Positions 1 to 6,034 of a stretch of DNA of 17,032 nt are shown piece by piece. The first letter of the stretch is position 1. Each line of letters starts with the position of its first letter. The DNA is taken from the NCBI GenBank assembly GCA_964359785.1, contig CAYHWL010000020.1, positions 1 through 17,032 of the forward strand. The letters run 5' to 3'. The stretch is from JACQSU01 sp964359785. GTDB taxonomy: Archaea; Nanobdellota; Nanobdellia; Woesearchaeales; JAGWAF01. The notes under the pieces are model-generated. The model ran no database searches and was not told the DNA's origin. It saw only the letters and a list, made by a program, of their open reading frames with translations. A program made the translations under genes and the position numbers.

Positions 1-48
1 ACAGACTCTAGATTAATTATCGACGAACAGTATCAAAACACTGAATGA

Positions 49-561
49 TTACGTAATCCTAGTAGGTTTAAATATTATTTTGCCGGCTTCCATTTTGGTT
101 ATGGTCTTGGTTGCCCTGTCAAGTTGTTTTGTTAGGATGCGCGCATCTCTATTCCACGCGTTTAAGGTCTTGAACCTGAATGGAAGTTGTCCCGGCTTTA
201 CCCAATCCTTGATGTAGAATCTGGAGGAGTGATTCGGGTCGTATGAACGTGCGCAGTCATTCCCTATTGCATTCTTGATATCATCTAGCCTGTTTTTGAT
301 GCGGCTCTGTTGCCTTTGTTTGCCTTGGAGTTGTTGGCGGGTTGCGTCCCTGTGGTCTTTTATATCGACTGTTGCGTGGCATAATTGCGTTTTGCTGAAT
401 TCCAAACCGTCTTTCTTCCTTGGTGCTAGTCTGATTCGTGCTTCTTTGACATCAGGTGCCCTAGCCATCCGGGTGCATAGGGAGGCCCATTTGCCGAACA
501 TCTCATGTAGTAGGGCATAATCCCCTTTCTCTGGCACTAACTTCAATTTTAAGGCTTTCAT
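49..561 (-). CDS. Truncated TnpB/Cas12-like effector N-terminal fragment
   Basis: Unrecognised by any complete domain, but the 170 residues read like the N-terminal half of a TnpB/Cas12-family protein. They open with a basic beta-strand (MKALKLKLVP) followed by a KWA-type helix, then a long Lys/Arg-rich helical stretch (about residues 50-100, beginning FSKTQL). The end is KIIFKPTRI, the kind of segment that normally leads into the second wedge strand before RuvC. No RuvC or zinc-ribbon residues are present. The ATG overlaps the cas4 stop (ATGA), so it is the last visible gene of the cas operon. After the TAA at 49-51, all three minus-strand frames meet stops within the remaining 48 nt (stops at 33-35, 17-19 and 13-15), so one late frameshift cannot restore a full effector. 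It could be a decayed effector, half of a split effector, or an unrelated basic Cas accessory protein. Family assignment is by eye. Confidence 0.55.
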   Translation of the reverse strand: MKALKLKLVPEKGDYALLHEMFGKWASLCTRMARAPDVKEARIRLAPRKKDGLEFSKTQLCHATVDIKDHRDATRQQLQGKQRQQSRIKNRLDDIKNAIGNDCARSYDPNHSSRFYIKDWVKPGQLPFRFKTLNAWNRDARILTKQLDRATKTITKMEAGKIIFKPTRIT

Positions 562-1130
562 CTTTCATAGAGCTCCTTGAAACAGTTATCAACGATTCTC
601 GCTTCATAAGAAGTTGGTTCAGGTATATATTCATTCCGAACAATTCTTTTTATTTCCTCAATCACTTTCAGTAGGGGCGTCTTGTCGCTAAGGTCCAATT
701 TTACCATCTCGTTAGAAAGAGCGAATTTGATATATCCCGAATTTGAGGCGTAACCTATTGCGTGTTCGATAAGCCATGCTTCGAATAGCATCTGCATCTT
801 CATGGTCCTATAGATTTTATCTGGTTTCTTAGTGTACTTATACTGTACTGGGATGGCTATTTTTTCTTCTTCATTATACATAAGGCAATCGACGTTTGTC
901 GCGAATTCTTCATATTCTAGATGGACCAGATACTTACGCTTGAACCCGGGTGAGGATGTTCTGACGAACTGTGTTTTATATGTGTTTTTCTTGAATACTT
1001 TCTCTTTGTCTAATCCCTTCTTTTGCTTAGCGCTTTTGGTCTGGGGTAGTTTGAGTACTCTTGTGATATACAGGATTCTTGGGCAGTATACGTAATTCAT
1101 GATGTCAGAGGCCGTGATTTTGTCTCTCAT
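558..1130 (-). CDS. cas4: CRISPR-associated Cas4-like RecB-fold nuclease, residue-depleted
   Basis: Cas4 proteins trim and orient prespacers for Cas1-Cas2. This 190-residue protein has the Cas4 start (ITASDI...YCPR with C16), the conserved NVD motif (D81) and the PVQYK motif (Q96, K98). Three expected features look altered. The usual catalytic Glu of the ExK motif is Gln96. The His normally found after the first helix is absent around residues 38-46, which read KKGLDKEKV. Of the three C-terminal cluster cysteines only C183 remains, so only two of the four Fe-S ligands (C16, C183) are visible. Nuclease activity and the cluster may therefore be weakened or lost. The ATG overlaps the cas2 stop by 4 bp, and its own stop overlaps the next ATG by 4 bp, so expression should be coupled. 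The Cas4 assignment is firm; the loss-of-residue reading rests on hand alignment. Confidence 0.85.
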   Translation of the reverse strand: MRDKITASDIMNYVYCPRILYITRVLKLPQTKSAKQKKGLDKEKVFKKNTYKTQFVRTSSPGFKRKYLVHLEYEEFATNVDCLMYNEEEKIAIPVQYKYTKKPDKIYRTMKMQMLFEAWLIEHAIGYASNSGYIKFALSNEMVKLDLSDKTPLLKVIEEIKRIVRNEYIPEPTSYEARIVDNCFKELYER

Positions 1131-1417
1131 GTGCTGAAAATGAAGAATTCCTTGTTGCGGATCCTTTCATCCTCCAGATGTCCAATGATAGTTTTCTCGC
1201 CGTAACATTGTTTGCATTGGGGTATAACAAATATCGCGTCAGTCTCTCCGATTTCCAGGTCATTTATCTCGAGAAGCAGCATCTCCATCTTGTTCTTAGA
1301 CAGATCGCCAAGAAATGAGCTTTTCTGCACTCGTGTCATCCCATAATTCTTGCATTTCGATACGATTTTGTTCCGTGTCTTATTTTCACTGATATCATAG
1401 ATGATCCAATAGATCAT
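1127..1417 (-). CDS. cas2: CRISPR-associated endoribonuclease-fold protein Cas2
   Basis: Cas2 forms the central dimer of the Cas1-Cas2 spacer integrase. The 96-residue length is typical. The N-terminus begins with the ferredoxin-fold strand MIYWIIYDIS, with the conserved Asp at residue 8, followed by the family signature NKTRNKIVSKC and RVQKSSFLGDL. A later Cys pair (QCKQC, near residues 67-71) is common in archaeal Cas2 of this type. The ATG directly abuts the cas1 stop codon, and the stop overlaps the cas4 start (ATGA). The gene appears intact. Confidence 0.95.
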   Translation of the reverse strand: MIYWIIYDISENKTRNKIVSKCKNYGMTRVQKSSFLGDLSKNKMEMLLLEINDLEIGETDAIFVIPQCKQCYGEKTIIGHLEDERIRNKEFFIFST

Positions 1418-2401
1418 TTAATACCCCAATCTCATTATCTCGAAATCCTCATGCTGGCCGGTGAGGTATCGGCTGATTTCTCGGCATTGCTCGATCATAA
1501 TTGATTTGAGTGTCAATCGTTTGCCTAGGAATTCATGGGTGTCTTCGAATGTCGCGAGCACTTCTTGGAGTATTTCATTCTTGCCAATCTTTGTTAGTGT
1601 CACGCTTTCCCCGATCTTGTCAAGCATTTCATCATTCAATTTGTGCTGGACATGCATTGTGACGATTTTCTTATCAACGATAGGCCTGAATATCTCGATT
1701 AAGTCTAGTGTCAGGCTAGGCTTTCCATAACGGTCAGTATGTATGAATCCAAGATACGGATCAAGGCCGGCTAATATACAGCTGCGTTCAACCTGATTAT
1801 AGAATATCCCATACCCATAATTCAAAGCAATATTGAATATGTCCCTCGACTTTGGATTCCTATTGCCGAATGATTGGACTTTATTCAATGCAAGGAAATA
1901 GATTGACGCGCAATACCCCTCATAGCCTATCAGTTCATCCCGAAAATCGTCAAGGTTGGGGGGGCTCTTCTGTTCAAGGAGCTTTTCAATCTCAAGCAGT
2001 TTCGTTATCTCTTCATTTAGTAGATTGTTCCGGGTCTTGTTGAGTTGTGCTAGCATTGCTGCTTGATTGGTTATCTTTCCACAGATTATTTTCACTGCTA
2101 TTTGTACTCCCTTTGGGCTGATACAAGCTCTGGCCTGTTCTCTTCGAGTCAATGTTGTCCCTCCTAGGGTGCAGGGATATATTCTCGCGTATGGCCTCCC
2201 CGCAAAATCCGTGAATACAATATCGATATTCTTAGAGGTAGCAAGTTGAATGGCCCCTTCGGTGATTGCGCACGGGCTACAGATGATGATTTGGTTGATA
2301 TTATCGCTGGCGAATTCTTCCTTCTTGGCATCTGAAGAGATTACGATGCGATTCTCGCATTTTGAGAGTTTAGCGCCATACTCATTGACAATGATTTGCA
2401 T
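1418..2401 (-). CDS. cas1: CRISPR-associated integrase Cas1
   Basis: Cas1 is the metal-dependent DNA integrase that inserts new spacers at the CRISPR leader. At 327 residues it is full length. The N-terminal beta domain (about 1-80) includes VFTDFAGRP at 62-70. The catalytic helical domain carries the expected acidic/His set: E161 in GYEGY, H221 in FIHTD, and D233/E236 in TLDLIEIFRP. Nothing suggests decay here, in contrast to the downstream effector fragment. It is the first gene of the operon: a TATA box lies 21-23 nt upstream of the ATG, and cas2 follows with no gap. The CRISPR type cannot be set from Cas1 alone by eye. Confidence 0.96.
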   Translation of the reverse strand: MQIIVNEYGAKLSKCENRIVISSDAKKEEFASDNINQIIICSPCAITEGAIQLATSKNIDIVFTDFAGRPYARIYPCTLGGTTLTRREQARACISPKGVQIAVKIICGKITNQAAMLAQLNKTRNNLLNEEITKLLEIEKLLEQKSPPNLDDFRDELIGYEGYCASIYFLALNKVQSFGNRNPKSRDIFNIALNYGYGIFYNQVERSCILAGLDPYLGFIHTDRYGKPSLTLDLIEIFRPIVDKKIVTMHVQHKLNDEMLDKIGESVTLTKIGKNEILQEVLATFEDTHEFLGKRLTLKSIMIEQCREISRYLTGQHEDFEIMRLGY

Positions 2402-2408
2402 CTACGCG

Positions 2409-2439
2409 TAACTCAAGGGTCGTTTATAAAATTGAGTTA
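2409..2439 (-). promoter_or_regulatory. cas operon promoter with TATA box inside an inverted repeat
   Basis: TTTATAAA at 2423-2430 ends 21 nt before the cas1 ATG. It is flanked by perfect 8-bp inverted arms, TAACTCAA at 2409-2416 and TTGAGTTA at 2432-2439. The outer arm covers the BRE position and the inner arm sits close to the expected transcription start. A dimeric regulator bound here would block TBP/TFB or the initiation site. Positions are read directly; the operator role is inference. Confidence 0.55.
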
Positions 2440-2465
2440 TATCCAGGCCGACCGATTCCAAAAAC

Positions 2466-2471
2466 ATTATA
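2466..2471 (+). promoter_or_regulatory. TATA-like box for the frameshifted HEAT-like gene
   Basis: ATTATA lies 23 nt before the ATG at 2495, the same spacing as at the other operon-leading genes here. It supports 2495 as the original start codon, and so supports reading the following ORF as frameshifted. Confidence 0.45.
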
Positions 2472-2494
2472 CACCCGTTTGCTTCAGTGTGTTG

Positions 2495-2934
2495 ATGGTT
2501 ACTAAGAAGGTAAAACAGTCTGGATTGCTATACTCATTCTCTTTGTCTTGTTCTCAGTAAGATATTTCAACCCTCAAGGTATGAAGGTTCCTTCGGCCAG
2601 TAAGGCTAAGATCCCTGCATTGGTCCAATCTTTGGATAGTTCAAATCCACAGGAAAGTGACGATGCTGTCAAGAAGATGGTTACCTCAGGCAAAGAGGCT
2701 GTTCCTATCCTAATCCATATATTAACAGTCAGATCCGGCGTTGCGGCAGTTCTAAGCGTCATAGGCAATGGCTCAACTTCTCAACTTGTAGCCGCTCTAA
2801 GCGACCCGAACAGAGCCACTCGGCTTGGCGCGACATCCATGATTGTCAAACTTGGTTTGGACAATCAGACATCAATGGCAGTTGTTTCTAACCTGTCTAT
2901 TCCGCTCATTAACCTGTCCCCGCATATTTCTTAG
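2495..2934 (+). pseudogene. Frameshifted membrane-anchored HEAT-like protein
   Basis: From the promoter-supported ATG at 2495 the frame reads MVTKKVK and then stops at 2558-2560. A shift of -1 at the AAAA run (2512-2515) gives MVTKKVKTVWIAILILFV and onward. That is a short basic tail, a transmembrane helix (about residues 8-20) and then a soluble region of helix pairs (residues about 35-125, such as IPALVQSL and LVAALSD) resembling HEAT/PBS-lyase-type repeats. Without the shift the only way into the long frame is a TTG at 2548, which would cut the membrane helix in half. The cause may be a recent 1-nt loss in the A run, a sequencing error, or -1 slippage on AAA. Specific function is unknown. 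The protein has only about two repeats, so the C-terminus may also be shortened. Confidence 0.5.
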
Positions 2935-2966
2935 GCATCCAATAGGGCGCTGCATTCAAGCAATTC

Positions 2967-2974
2967 TTATATAA
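2967..2974 (+). promoter_or_regulatory. TATA box of nucS
   Basis: TTATATAA ends 21 nt before the nucS ATG, consistent with a leaderless nucS transcript. Confidence 0.55.
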
Positions 2975-2995
2975 TCCATCCTCTCCCCCTGTGTT

Positions 2996-3742
2996 ATGGG
3001 TGAACTTGCCAAGTATCCAGTTTTAATTGAGGAAGCTCTTAACAGAAAGGAACTCATAGTCCTCTCTTGTCATTGCGAGGTCTGGTATTCTGGAAGAGCA
3101 GAAGCCTATCTTCCAAATGGCGACCGTCTTATCCTCTTCAAGGAGGATGGCACTCTTCTGATCCACCAACCGACAGGCAACAGTCCAGTCAATTACATGA
3201 AGCCTGGCACTAGGCACACGTTGACCTATAACGGCGTTGAGCTGTTTCTCAACAGTCGTAATCTAGCGATCAAAGAGTTTCTGGATGTGAAGATCCAGCA
3301 TGTCAATTTTTTCAATTCATTTAGGCATGAAGATGCGCATACTATCCAGATTGCAGGCACAGAAAGGGATATGTCTGACATGATCTACGATAACCCCAAA
3401 CTCATCGAAGAAGGCTTCAAACCCTTGAGCAGAGAAGAGCATACTAGATATGGTTTCATAGACGTTTTCGGCCAGGACAAAGACAATAATCTGACCATAA
3501 TAGAATGCAAGAGATACGTCGGAGACTTAAAAGCGGTCACCCAGTTGAGAAGATACGTCGAGCGGATAAAGGAAGCCAAAGGCATTCCAAACGTCCGAGG
3601 TATCCTCGCTTGTCCAAAGATCAGCCCAAATGCGTTAAAGATGCTCCAGGATTGGGGTTTTGAGTATAGATCAGTCGAGCCGCCAAAGTATCTGGAGCGT
3701 CACAATAAGGACCAACGCACCTTGTCATTCTTTGATGGATAG
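2996..3742 (+). CDS. nucS: Mismatch/branched-DNA endonuclease NucS (EndoMS)
   Basis: NucS/EndoMS cuts mismatched or branched DNA and works with the sliding clamp in non-MutS mismatch repair of archaea and actinobacteria. The 248-residue protein has the N-terminal DNA-binding beta domain (about 1-115, including YSGRAEAYLPNGDRL at 31-45) and a C-terminal RecB-like nuclease core with D156 in FIDVFGQD, E170 and K172 in IIECKRY, and the QLRRY helix near 183-187. The last residues, QRTLSFF, resemble a PCNA-interacting box (Q..L..FF) that is one residue short. A TATA box about 22 nt upstream and the lack of a ribosome-binding site point to a leaderless mRNA. Its 3' end overlaps the convergent toxin gene by 18 bp. 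All catalytic positions look intact. Confidence 0.93.
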   Translation: MGELAKYPVLIEEALNRKELIVLSCHCEVWYSGRAEAYLPNGDRLILFKEDGTLLIHQPTGNSPVNYMKPGTRHTLTYNGVELFLNSRNLAIKEFLDVKIQHVNFFNSFRHEDAHTIQIAGTERDMSDMIYDNPKLIEEGFKPLSREEHTRYGFIDVFGQDKDNNLTIIECKRYVGDLKAVTQLRRYVERIKEAKGIPNVRGILACPKISPNALKMLQDWGFEYRSVEPPKYLERHNKDQRTLSFFDG

Positions 3743-4135
3743 GAATTGTGATGGTGTGATTATCAAGATCCAATGATAAACTCTTAGTTGGAGCAAGTGT
3801 GCGTCTCCCGTGATTATATATTCAGCCAAGGAGCTCTTTGCGCATTCTAGCACAATATCATCGTCAGGGTCTAATGCTATTTTAGGACATGGCCCCGCTA
3901 TTAGCACGATACTACTGAAATCGCGTATCAAATCCAGGATTGTGCACGTATCTTCTTCTGATAGCCTCAGCTTTGGGCGTCGCAATACCTCTCCAAGCTC
4001 AATTAGCAGCTGTTCACAGGTTATCATCTTAATATCTTGCGAGCTAGCACGCCTCATGATTTCGGCAGGGATTCCTCCAAATACCATCCCAGACACAATC
4101 ACATTCGTGTCAATGACCGCTTTTTTCGAACCCAT
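3725..4135 (-). CDS. PIN-domain toxin of a VapBC-type system (COG1569-like)
   Basis: PIN-domain toxins are Mg-dependent ribonucleases neutralised by a co-encoded antitoxin. This 136-residue protein has the acidic quartet spread as expected: D9 in VIDTNVIVSG, E46 in LLIELGEV, D92/D93 within DPDDDIVLECA, and D111 in ITGDAHLL. It ends with the ITPSQFL strand-helix typical of the 'putative toxin-antitoxin, PIN family' group. Its start overlaps the antitoxin gene by 37 bp, so the two are co-translated. It converges on nucS with a short tail overlap. The RNA target cannot be read from sequence. Confidence 0.88.
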   Translation of the reverse strand: MGSKKAVIDTNVIVSGMVFGGIPAEIMRRASSQDIKMITCEQLLIELGEVLRRPKLRLSEEDTCTILDLIRDFSSIVLIAGPCPKIALDPDDDIVLECAKSSLAEYIITGDAHLLQLRVYHWILIITPSQFLSIKE

Positions 4136-4374
4136 TTTATAGCCTCGTCAACATCTTTTTGGGTAAGTCCATTCTCTTTTGCTTGTGCTTGGATTTTTTT
4201 CATCAATTGCAGAAATTGACGGGTTCTATCCTCTATTTTCACTTTCTTGAATAACACACCGTCTTCAACCGCGACCGGCACGAATCTGTCTCCTGCCTTG
4301 AATCCTTCCTCTATCCTGATCTCTTCAGGCACAACAAGTTGTCCTTTTCCGCTCATTTTGACTAGCGCTTCCAT
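4099..4374 (-). CDS. AbrB/SpoVT-type antitoxin (VapB-like)
   Basis: The 91-residue protein has an N-terminal swapped-hairpin AbrB DNA-binding domain (residues about 4-45: MSGKGQLVVPEEIR, then a GDRF strand) and a C-terminal helical tail (50-88) that would wrap the PIN toxin. It lies immediately upstream of the toxin and overlaps it by 37 bp. Such antitoxins bind their own promoter, and the start is preceded by a three-copy 7-bp repeat forming a palindrome (4376-4398), the likely autoregulatory operator. A TATA box at 4399-4406 suggests a leaderless transcript. Confidence 0.88.
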   Translation of the reverse strand: MEALVKMSGKGQLVVPEEIRIEEGFKAGDRFVPVAVEDGVLFKKVKIEDRTRQFLQLMKKIQAQAKENGLTQKDVDEAIKWVRKKRSLTRM

Positions 4375-4375
4375 T

Positions 4376-4406
4376 GTTCAACTGTTCAACTGTTGAACTA
4401 TATAAT
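4376..4406 (-). promoter_or_regulatory. Promoter and repeat operator of the toxin-antitoxin pair
   Basis: Three 7-mers spaced by single T bases fill the gap between TATA and ATG: GTTCAAC (4376-4382), GTTCAAC (4384-4390) and GTTGAAC (4392-4398). The last two form a perfect 15-bp palindrome with a central T, abutting the TATA-like TATATAAT (4399-4406). Antitoxin binding here would cover the initiation site. The repeats are read directly; the bound protein is inferred. Confidence 0.65.
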
Positions 4407-4413
4407 CCTTCGC

Positions 4414-4668
4414 TTAGACCTCCCACTTCACGTTCCACTCTTTTAGTCTCTTGCAAGTCTCCAAAGGAAGATGCTGGAACCCAAATCCGGTCTGATTCGA
4501 TACTATCATCTTGCTGTCAAAATCCACCAATAGATACCCGCATTCGCTCTCTCTAGAGCCCAACCGGATTTTCTCGATGCGCCCAAGCGCATCGATGCAG
4601 TCTTGTATTCCCATCCGCAAAGTTCCGATTCTTCCATTGCGGTGGACTATCACGTCTATCTTGCTCAT
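4414..4668 (-). CDS. Hypothetical small protein (84 aa)
   Basis: Not recognised. The sequence alternates predicted strands and helices: MSKIDVIVHR strand, a central helix (IQDCIDALGRIEKI, about 21-34), a strand pair (GYLLVDFDSKMIVSN, 44-58), and a C-terminal helix ending KWNVKWEV-like. It looks like one small alpha/beta domain with no membrane segment or metal-binding motif. A TATA-like TATAAA (minus strand, 4687-4692) lies 18 nt upstream, so it is probably transcribed alone. It could be a lineage-specific conserved protein. Confidence 0.6.
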   Translation of the reverse strand: MSKIDVIVHRNGRIGTLRMGIQDCIDALGRIEKIRLGSRESECGYLLVDFDSKMIVSNQTGFGFQHLPLETCKRLKEWNVKWEV

Positions 4669-4686
4669 AACCTAAAGAACAATTCC

Positions 4687-4692
4687 TTTATA
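4687..4692 (-). promoter_or_regulatory. TATA-like box upstream of the 84-aa gene
   Basis: TATAAA on the minus strand, 18 nt before the ATG at 4668. The spacing is shorter than at the other promoters here, so this is a weaker call. The rest of the gap up to 4788 is AT-rich with no recognisable feature. Confidence 0.3.
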
Positions 4693-4788
4693 GAAATGTG
4701 TTTGCTAAGAAATTCCAGATTTCTTCCAGTCTGCGCAAAATCTTTCCGATTCCACAAGAGATATTTCCCAAAAAAGCCATATTTTCCG

Positions 4789-5037
4789 TCATTCTTCTAA
4801 TATCTTCATCACTTTTTCCTTGGATGTCTTGCCCACCAATATCGAGACCCGTCTTCCCAAGAACCGCTTGAAATATTTGATTATCTCGACGTTGGCCTCA
4901 TTATCAGATGGCACTGCATGGACGTCCATTTTCACCACTCCATCCGGAAGTATTTCAACTAATTTTGTAGATGGAGCTTTGGTCCGCACGCGTAGTATGA
5001 AGCTCTCCCGTGCATAGAACCAATTCTTATCTATCAC
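4789..5037 (-). CDS. DUF167/YggU-family protein
   Basis: DUF167 (UPF0235) proteins are small alpha/beta proteins of unknown biochemical role, found in all domains. The diagnostic C-terminal block is present: VHAVPSDNEANVEIIKYF, then LGRRVSILVGKTSKEKVMKI. The start chosen is a GTG at 5035-5037. It overlaps the TFS stop as GTGA, has GGAGA about 8 nt upstream, and gives the usual family length (82 residues). Upstream ATGs at 5073, 5064 and 5052 remain possible but lack a ribosome-binding site and overlap TFS further. It is the third gene of a signal peptidase-TFS-DUF167 operon. Confidence 0.82.
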   Translation of the reverse strand: MIDKNWFYARESFILRVRTKAPSTKLVEILPDGVVKMDVHAVPSDNEANVEIIKYFKRFLGRRVSILVGKTSKEKVMKILEE

Positions 5038-5351
5038 TTGTATTCTCTCCATGTGTGCTTGCATGCGACGCATTTCAAAAAGCGCGTCTCAGGTTCGTCT
5101 CCTGCTCGTGTCTGCTTCGTCCACCAATATGCTTCAGGATGTGAGCATTCAGGGCATTCTGCTTTGCACATTGGCAGCTTCTTCTCATCCGCCCCTTCTT
5201 CGACCACGCTATTATGGGTCTCTTTGTGCTTTACTACCTCTTTCACTACCGCCGCAGTCCCTTTCTCAGAGTATCCACAGCTGCACGCGACGACTTTCTC
5301 GTTTTTCACGATCTTTGGCATCAATAATGATCCGCATTTTGGACAAAACAT
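5034..5351 (-). CDS. tfs: Transcription factor S (TFIIS/RPB9-like)
   Basis: TFS rescues backtracked archaeal RNA polymerase by stimulating transcript cleavage. The 105-residue protein has an N-terminal zinc ribbon (C3, C6, C23, C25), a linker, and the C-terminal TFIIS zinc ribbon (C66, C69, C94, C97) with the acidic tip D85-E86 in QTRAGDEPETR that enters the polymerase pore. It therefore looks cleavage-competent rather than an inhibitory paralogue. The ATG at 5349-5351 was chosen over an upstream GTG because a strong Shine-Dalgarno GAGGTGA (5357-5363) sits 5 nt before it. That motif overlaps the signal peptidase stop codon, so translation is coupled. Confidence 0.93.
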   Translation of the reverse strand: MFCPKCGSLLMPKIVKNEKVVACSCGYSEKGTAAVVKEVVKHKETHNSVVEEGADEKKLPMCKAECPECSHPEAYWWTKQTRAGDEPETRFLKCVACKHTWREYK

Positions 5352-5356
5352 TTTCT

Positions 5357-5980
5357 TCACCTCAAGAATGGGGTATACTGCAGTATCCCCACAAGATCAA
5401 GTATTTTCAGGAATCCGATTTTCACCCATCCAAGCAAAGGTATCCTAAGCACGGCCTTTCCTATTAGTCTGTTGCCATTGATGCTCTCTTCAAATGGCAG
5501 CGATCCGCAATTATTGTCTCCTTTGGTGTGTAGGCTTCCATCTGTCTTTATCTCAATCACTCTGTGGATGATGGGCTGGCCGTCGGGGGAGAAGAACACG
5601 ACGACTTCACCGATTTGGGGTTCGCCATCCCCAAAGAGAATCATCAGATCCCCTGTGTTGAATCCATTATTGAACCAGTATTCTTCGAAACCCTCTTTTG
5701 TCACATGGTATTGTTTGTATAGTTCAGATGGCGGCAACCGTGGTGCGCCGTTGCACTCTCCAGTCTCCCACCAATTCACAAAACCCAATCCTCGATGTTC
5801 CATCGATCCAGATACCACCGCCACGATTGGGTGTGTGGTCCCAAAGACAAACCCTATCCCCGGGTAGACGATAAACTTGATTAGCACAAATGCGATGACG
5901 ATATTTGCTAGCCAGCTCGCAAGACTGTCCTCTTCCCATATGAAATGCCAGAATTTCCCAAATCCCTCTTTCCACGTCAT
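5357..5980 (-). CDS. Signal peptidase I, archaeal/ER type
   Basis: This membrane protease removes signal peptides on the extracytoplasmic side. The 207-residue protein has one N-terminal transmembrane helix (about 20-40), the nucleophile S59 in VVSGSMEH, and the ER/archaeal-type H139 in PIIHRVIEI where bacterial enzymes have Lys. Acidic D155 lies in HTKGDNN. An insert at about 65-110, rich in Trp, Gly and Asn, is longer than in minimal family members. A second hydrophobic stretch lies near the C-terminus (165-200). It leads the operon with tfs and the DUF167 gene, and shares a palindromic TATA (6005-6010) with the divergent NMD3-like gene. Window proteins with signal peptides (7711-8778) are plausible substrates. 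Confidence 0.92.
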   Translation of the reverse strand: MTWKEGFGKFWHFIWEEDSLASWLANIVIAFVLIKFIVYPGIGFVFGTTHPIVAVVSGSMEHRGLGFVNWWETGECNGAPRLPPSELYKQYHVTKEGFEEYWFNNGFNTGDLMILFGDGEPQIGEVVVFFSPDGQPIIHRVIEIKTDGSLHTKGDNNCGSLPFEESINGNRLIGKAVLRIPLLGWVKIGFLKILDLVGILQYTPFLR

Positions 5981-6004
5981 CTGCCTCCCTGCCTCGGCGA
6001 ATAC

Positions 6005-6010
6005 TTATAA
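6005..6010. promoter_or_regulatory. Shared bidirectional TATA box
   Basis: Palindromic TTATAA sits exactly midway between two divergent start codons, with 24 nt to the ATG at 5980 and 24 nt to the ATG at 6035. One TBP site could serve both genes as leaderless transcripts. Direction would be set by flanking BRE sequence. Confidence 0.5.
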
Positions 6011-6034
6011 ACCTTATGCCACTAGTGTTTATCC

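Noticed and set aside
1..48. Short hairpin-like CAGT...ACTG (28-43) left of the effector fragment, considered as a CRISPR repeat or tracrRNA piece
   Set aside because: Only a 4-bp stem and no second copy in the window; too little sequence to call a repeat, leader or RNA.
5038..5467. Two overlapping plus-strand ORFs opposite tfs and the signal peptidase end
   Set aside because: Shadow frames of well-supported genes; no promoter, no recognisable domains.
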